From Erythrobacter sp. (lineage in GTDB: Bacteria > Pseudomonadota > Alphaproteobacteria > Sphingomonadales > Sphingomonadaceae): a stretch of 6,445 nt of DNA. The stretch is from contig JABSPI010000249.1 of the NCBI GenBank assembly GCA_013214365.1, positions 1 to 6,445 on the forward strand. Reading direction: 5' to 3'. Shown here one piece after another: positions 4,290 through 6,445 of this stretch. Below the pieces are notes generated by a model. The model worked only from the letters and a program-made list of their open reading frames with translations. It ran no database searches and was not told the DNA's origin. Within the stretch, counting starts at the first letter, position 1; each line of letters opens with the position of its first letter. The position numbers and the translations under genes were made by a program.

Positions 4290-6445
4290 ATGCGACCAAC
4301 GGTCAAAAATTTCGACCATTTGCTCGATCGCGATGCGATCATGGTGATGTGTATTCTTGGCGTCATTGCGATCGCCACCCTCGCCGCATCGAGCTTCGCG
4401 CCGCAGGCGATTGCCAACGCATCCCCCAACATCTCCGCCAACATCTCACCACGCGCCGCCGACGAAGCGATGGCCGCAATGGACGAAGGCCGCCGCACCG
4501 CGCCGCCCCATTTTACCACTGGCAAAGGCGGCCTGATCTTGCGCAGCGCCCCCGACCAAGCCGGCGGCATTGCCACAGATATCCCCGCAATCCGGCTGGG
4601 CACCGATATCGTCGCCCATGTCTCGGGCACCAGCGCGCGGGTCACCGTCACTCAGGCATTTCGCAACAGCTCATCGGAATGGATGGAGGCCATCTATCTC
4701 TACCCCCTGCCCGATAATGGCGCGGTCGACACGCTCAAAATGGTGGTCGGCGACCGCATCATCGAAGGCCAGATAAAGCCCAAGCAAGAGGCGCGGCAGA
4801 TATACGATGCGGCCAAGTCGAGCGGTCGCAAGGCCGGGCTGGTCGAACAAAACCGGCCCAATATGTTCCGCAATTCCATCGCCAATGTGGGCCCGGGTGA
4901 AACCGTGCTGGTCCAGATCGAATTTCAGGCGCCCATTGCCCAGATTGCGGGCGATTATGCGCTGCGCCTGCCTTTGGTGGTGGGGCCGCGTTATATTGCC
5001 GGGGATACCAATAGTGACGGGTCGCTTACCCGCGCGGCGGCATTGGCGGGCGCCGCCGATATTCTTGCCCCGACCGCCGATCCGCAAATGGCCGCGCGCG
5101 CAGGCGGCGGGCTCAATCCGGTGTCGATCACGGTCCATCTCGACCCCGGCTTTGCCACCGGCGCGATTTCAAGCCCCTATCACGCGGTCAATGTCGCGGG
5201 CGAAGGGGCACAACGCACGGTCACTCTGGCCGATGGCGCGGTGCCCGCGGACCGCGATTTCGAATTGCGCTGGAGCGCGCAGGGCAATGCACCTTCGCTG
5301 GGCCTGTTCCGCGAGCGCCACGGCGAACTCACCTATGTCATGGCAACAATCACCCCGCCCAAGGCGCAGCGAAGCGGCGAAGCGCCGCCGCGCGAAATGA
5401 TCTTCGTGATCGACAATTCAGGCTCGATGGCGGGGACCTCGATGCCGGCGGCAAAGGCCAGCCTGCTCTACGCGCTGGACACCCTGCGCCCGCAAGACCG
5501 GTTCAACATCATCCGGTTTGACAACACGATGGAGCAGCTGTTCGACAGCGCGGTCGCGGCCAATCGCCGCAATATCGAACAGGCCAAGGGCTTCACCCGC
5601 ACGCTCGAAGCCGAAGGCGGGACGCAGATGCTGCCCGCTTTGCGCGCTGCGCTCGATGAAACCGGCATATGTGCAAGCCGCGAGGCGCAATGCGGCGCCT
5701 CGCCAGCTCCAGACGCGGTGCGCCAGATCATCTTTCTCACCGATGGCGCGCTGTCGAACGAGGCCGATATGATGCGCGCGATCGAGCAGGATCGCGGCCA
5801 GAGCCGGGTGTTCATGGTCGGCATCGGCTCGGCGCCCAACACCTATCTCATGCGCCGCATGGCCCAGGCCGGGCGCGGCACCTTCACCCATGTCGGGACC
5901 GGCAATGAGGCCGAGCGGCAAATGCAGCGCCTGCTCGACCGGCTGGCACAGCCGATTGCCACCGGACTGAGCGCGCATGTCGAGGGCGGCAATATCGCTT
6001 TCACCCCGCGCGACCTGCCCGACCTGTATGCAGGCGAGCCGCTGGTCCTGCTGGGCCGGACGCGGCATTTGAGCGGCACCTTGCGCATCAGCGGCACTAT
6101 TGATGGCCTGCCATGGCAGCGCAGCATCGACCTCACGCACGCGCATAGCAGCGCAGCGATTGCCAAATTGTGGGCCCGCTCGCGCATTGCCGAGGTCGAG
6201 GCCGAACGCTGGTCGGGGCAAACCAGCCACGAACGCGCCGACACCTCGATCGAGGAATTGGGCATGGATTTTGGTCTGGTGACCAGCCGCACCAGCCTGG
6301 TCGCGGTGGACGCCACCCCCGATCGGCCAGCGGGCGCGCCGCTCATGCGCGAGGAATTGCCGCTCCTGCTGCCGGCGGGATGGGATTTTGAGCGCTTGTT
6401 TGGCGGCCCATCGGCCGATGGAACGGATCACACAGGCGATCTTGC
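4290..6445 (+). CDS. VIT and von Willebrand A domain protein, marine proteobacterial sortase target type (3' end beyond window)
   Basis: An uninterrupted frame of 718 codons runs off the right edge. A short charged N-terminus precedes one hydrophobic segment at about residues 16-35 (AIMVMCILGVIAIATLAASS), a signal anchor or signal peptide. A VIT domain (about 98-235) follows, with VTVTQAFRNSSSEWMEAIYL and a PGETVLVQIEF strand. Then comes a von Willebrand A domain (about 370-550) with a complete MIDAS metal site: DNSGS at 375-379, T445 and LTDG at 483-486. The tail has SIEELGMDFGLVTSRTSLVA and LPAGWDFERLFG. This architecture is that of the marine proteobacterial sortase target family (TIGR03788 as I recall it), exported proteins ending in an LPXTG-like signal and encoded beside a dedicated sortase. 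The sorting signal itself would lie past the window, so the sortase link is inference. Only three cysteines are visible: C21, C461 and C468. Confidence 0.87.
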   Translation, partial: MRPTVKNFDHLLDRDAIMVMCILGVIAIATLAASSFAPQAIANASPNISANISPRAADEAMAAMDEGRRTAPPHFTTGKGGLILRSAPDQAGGIATDIPAIRLGTDIVAHVSGTSARVTVTQAFRNSSSEWMEAIYLYPLPDNGAVDTLKMVVGDRIIEGQIKPKQEARQIYDAAKSSGRKAGLVEQNRPNMFRNSIANVGPGETVLVQIEFQAPIAQIAGDYALRLPLVVGPRYIAGDTNSDGSLTRAAALAGAADILAPTADPQMAARAGGGLNPVSITVHLDPGFATGAISSPYHAVNVAGEGAQRTVTLADGAVPADRDFELRWSAQGNAPSLGLFRERHGELTYVMATITPPKAQRSGEAPPREMIFVIDNSGSMAGTSMPAAKASLLYALDTLRPQDRFNIIRFDNTMEQLFDSAVAANRRNIEQAKGFTRTLEAEGGTQMLPALRAALDETGICASREAQCGASPAPDAVRQIIFLTDGALSNEADMMRAIEQDRGQSRVFMVGIGSAPNTYLMRRMAQAGRGTFTHVGTGNEAERQMQRLLDRLAQPIATGLSAHVEGGNIAFTPRDLPDLYAGEPLVLLGRTRHLSGTLRISGTIDGLPWQRSIDLTHAHSSAAIAKLWARSRIAEVEAERWSGQTSHERADTSIEELGMDFGLVTSRTSLVAVDATPDRPAGAPLMREELPLLLPAGWDFERLFGGPSADGTDHTGDL

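Noticed and set aside
5418..6431. Long minus-strand reading frame (337 codons) antisense to the VIT/vWA gene
   Set aside because: The opposite strand carries intact vWA motifs in an uninterrupted frame; this frame is a high-GC shadow without domain signals.

Overview
The window looks like chromosome of a GC-rich alphaproteobacterium, most likely a sphingomonad (Sphingomonas/Novosphingobium/Erythrobacter group). The reasons are the rluD-then-rpoH gene order, an alphaproteobacterial-type RpoH N-terminus, strong G/C preference at third codon positions, and a regulator whose C-terminal half resembles a family I associate with sphingomonads. The taxonomic call is inference from these traits; no rRNA or other marker is present.

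Layout. Positions 1-231 (+) hold the 3' end of a 23S rRNA pseudouridine synthase (rluD). Positions 345-1244 (+) hold rpoH, the heat-shock sigma factor, with a GTG start and a clear Shine-Dalgarno. Convergent to it with only 8 bp between stop codons is a small P-loop kinase-like gene (1253-1876, -); the intrinsic terminator of rpoH lies inside that gene's 3' coding end. Next (1946-3164, -) is a decayed membrane O-acyltransferase (acyltransferase-3 family) carrying an in-frame amber codon and two frameshifts. Then comes an XRE/Cro-type helix-turn-helix regulator (3238-4047, -). It is divergent from a long gene (4290 to the window end, +) encoding a signal-anchored VIT + von Willebrand A protein of the type called 'marine proteobacterial sortase target protein'.

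The most interesting part is 4048-4289, the 242-bp region between the regulator and the VIT/vWA gene. It contains six tandem units with an exact 10-bp period, built on GCACATC, and a perfect 9-bp inverted repeat (CCGCACAGA-T-TCTGTGCGG) that contains the related half-site GCACA. The palindrome begins its GCACA exactly 100 bp after the first array unit. This looks like an operator region, possibly for the adjacent regulator. The VIT/vWA protein family is normally paired with its own class of Gram-negative sortase, so a sortase gene is predicted just beyond the right edge.

rluD and rpoH are housekeeping functions. The right half is a candidate regulated surface-protein module (regulator, operator array, sortase substrate). 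The acyltransferase between the two parts appears to be dying or already dead.
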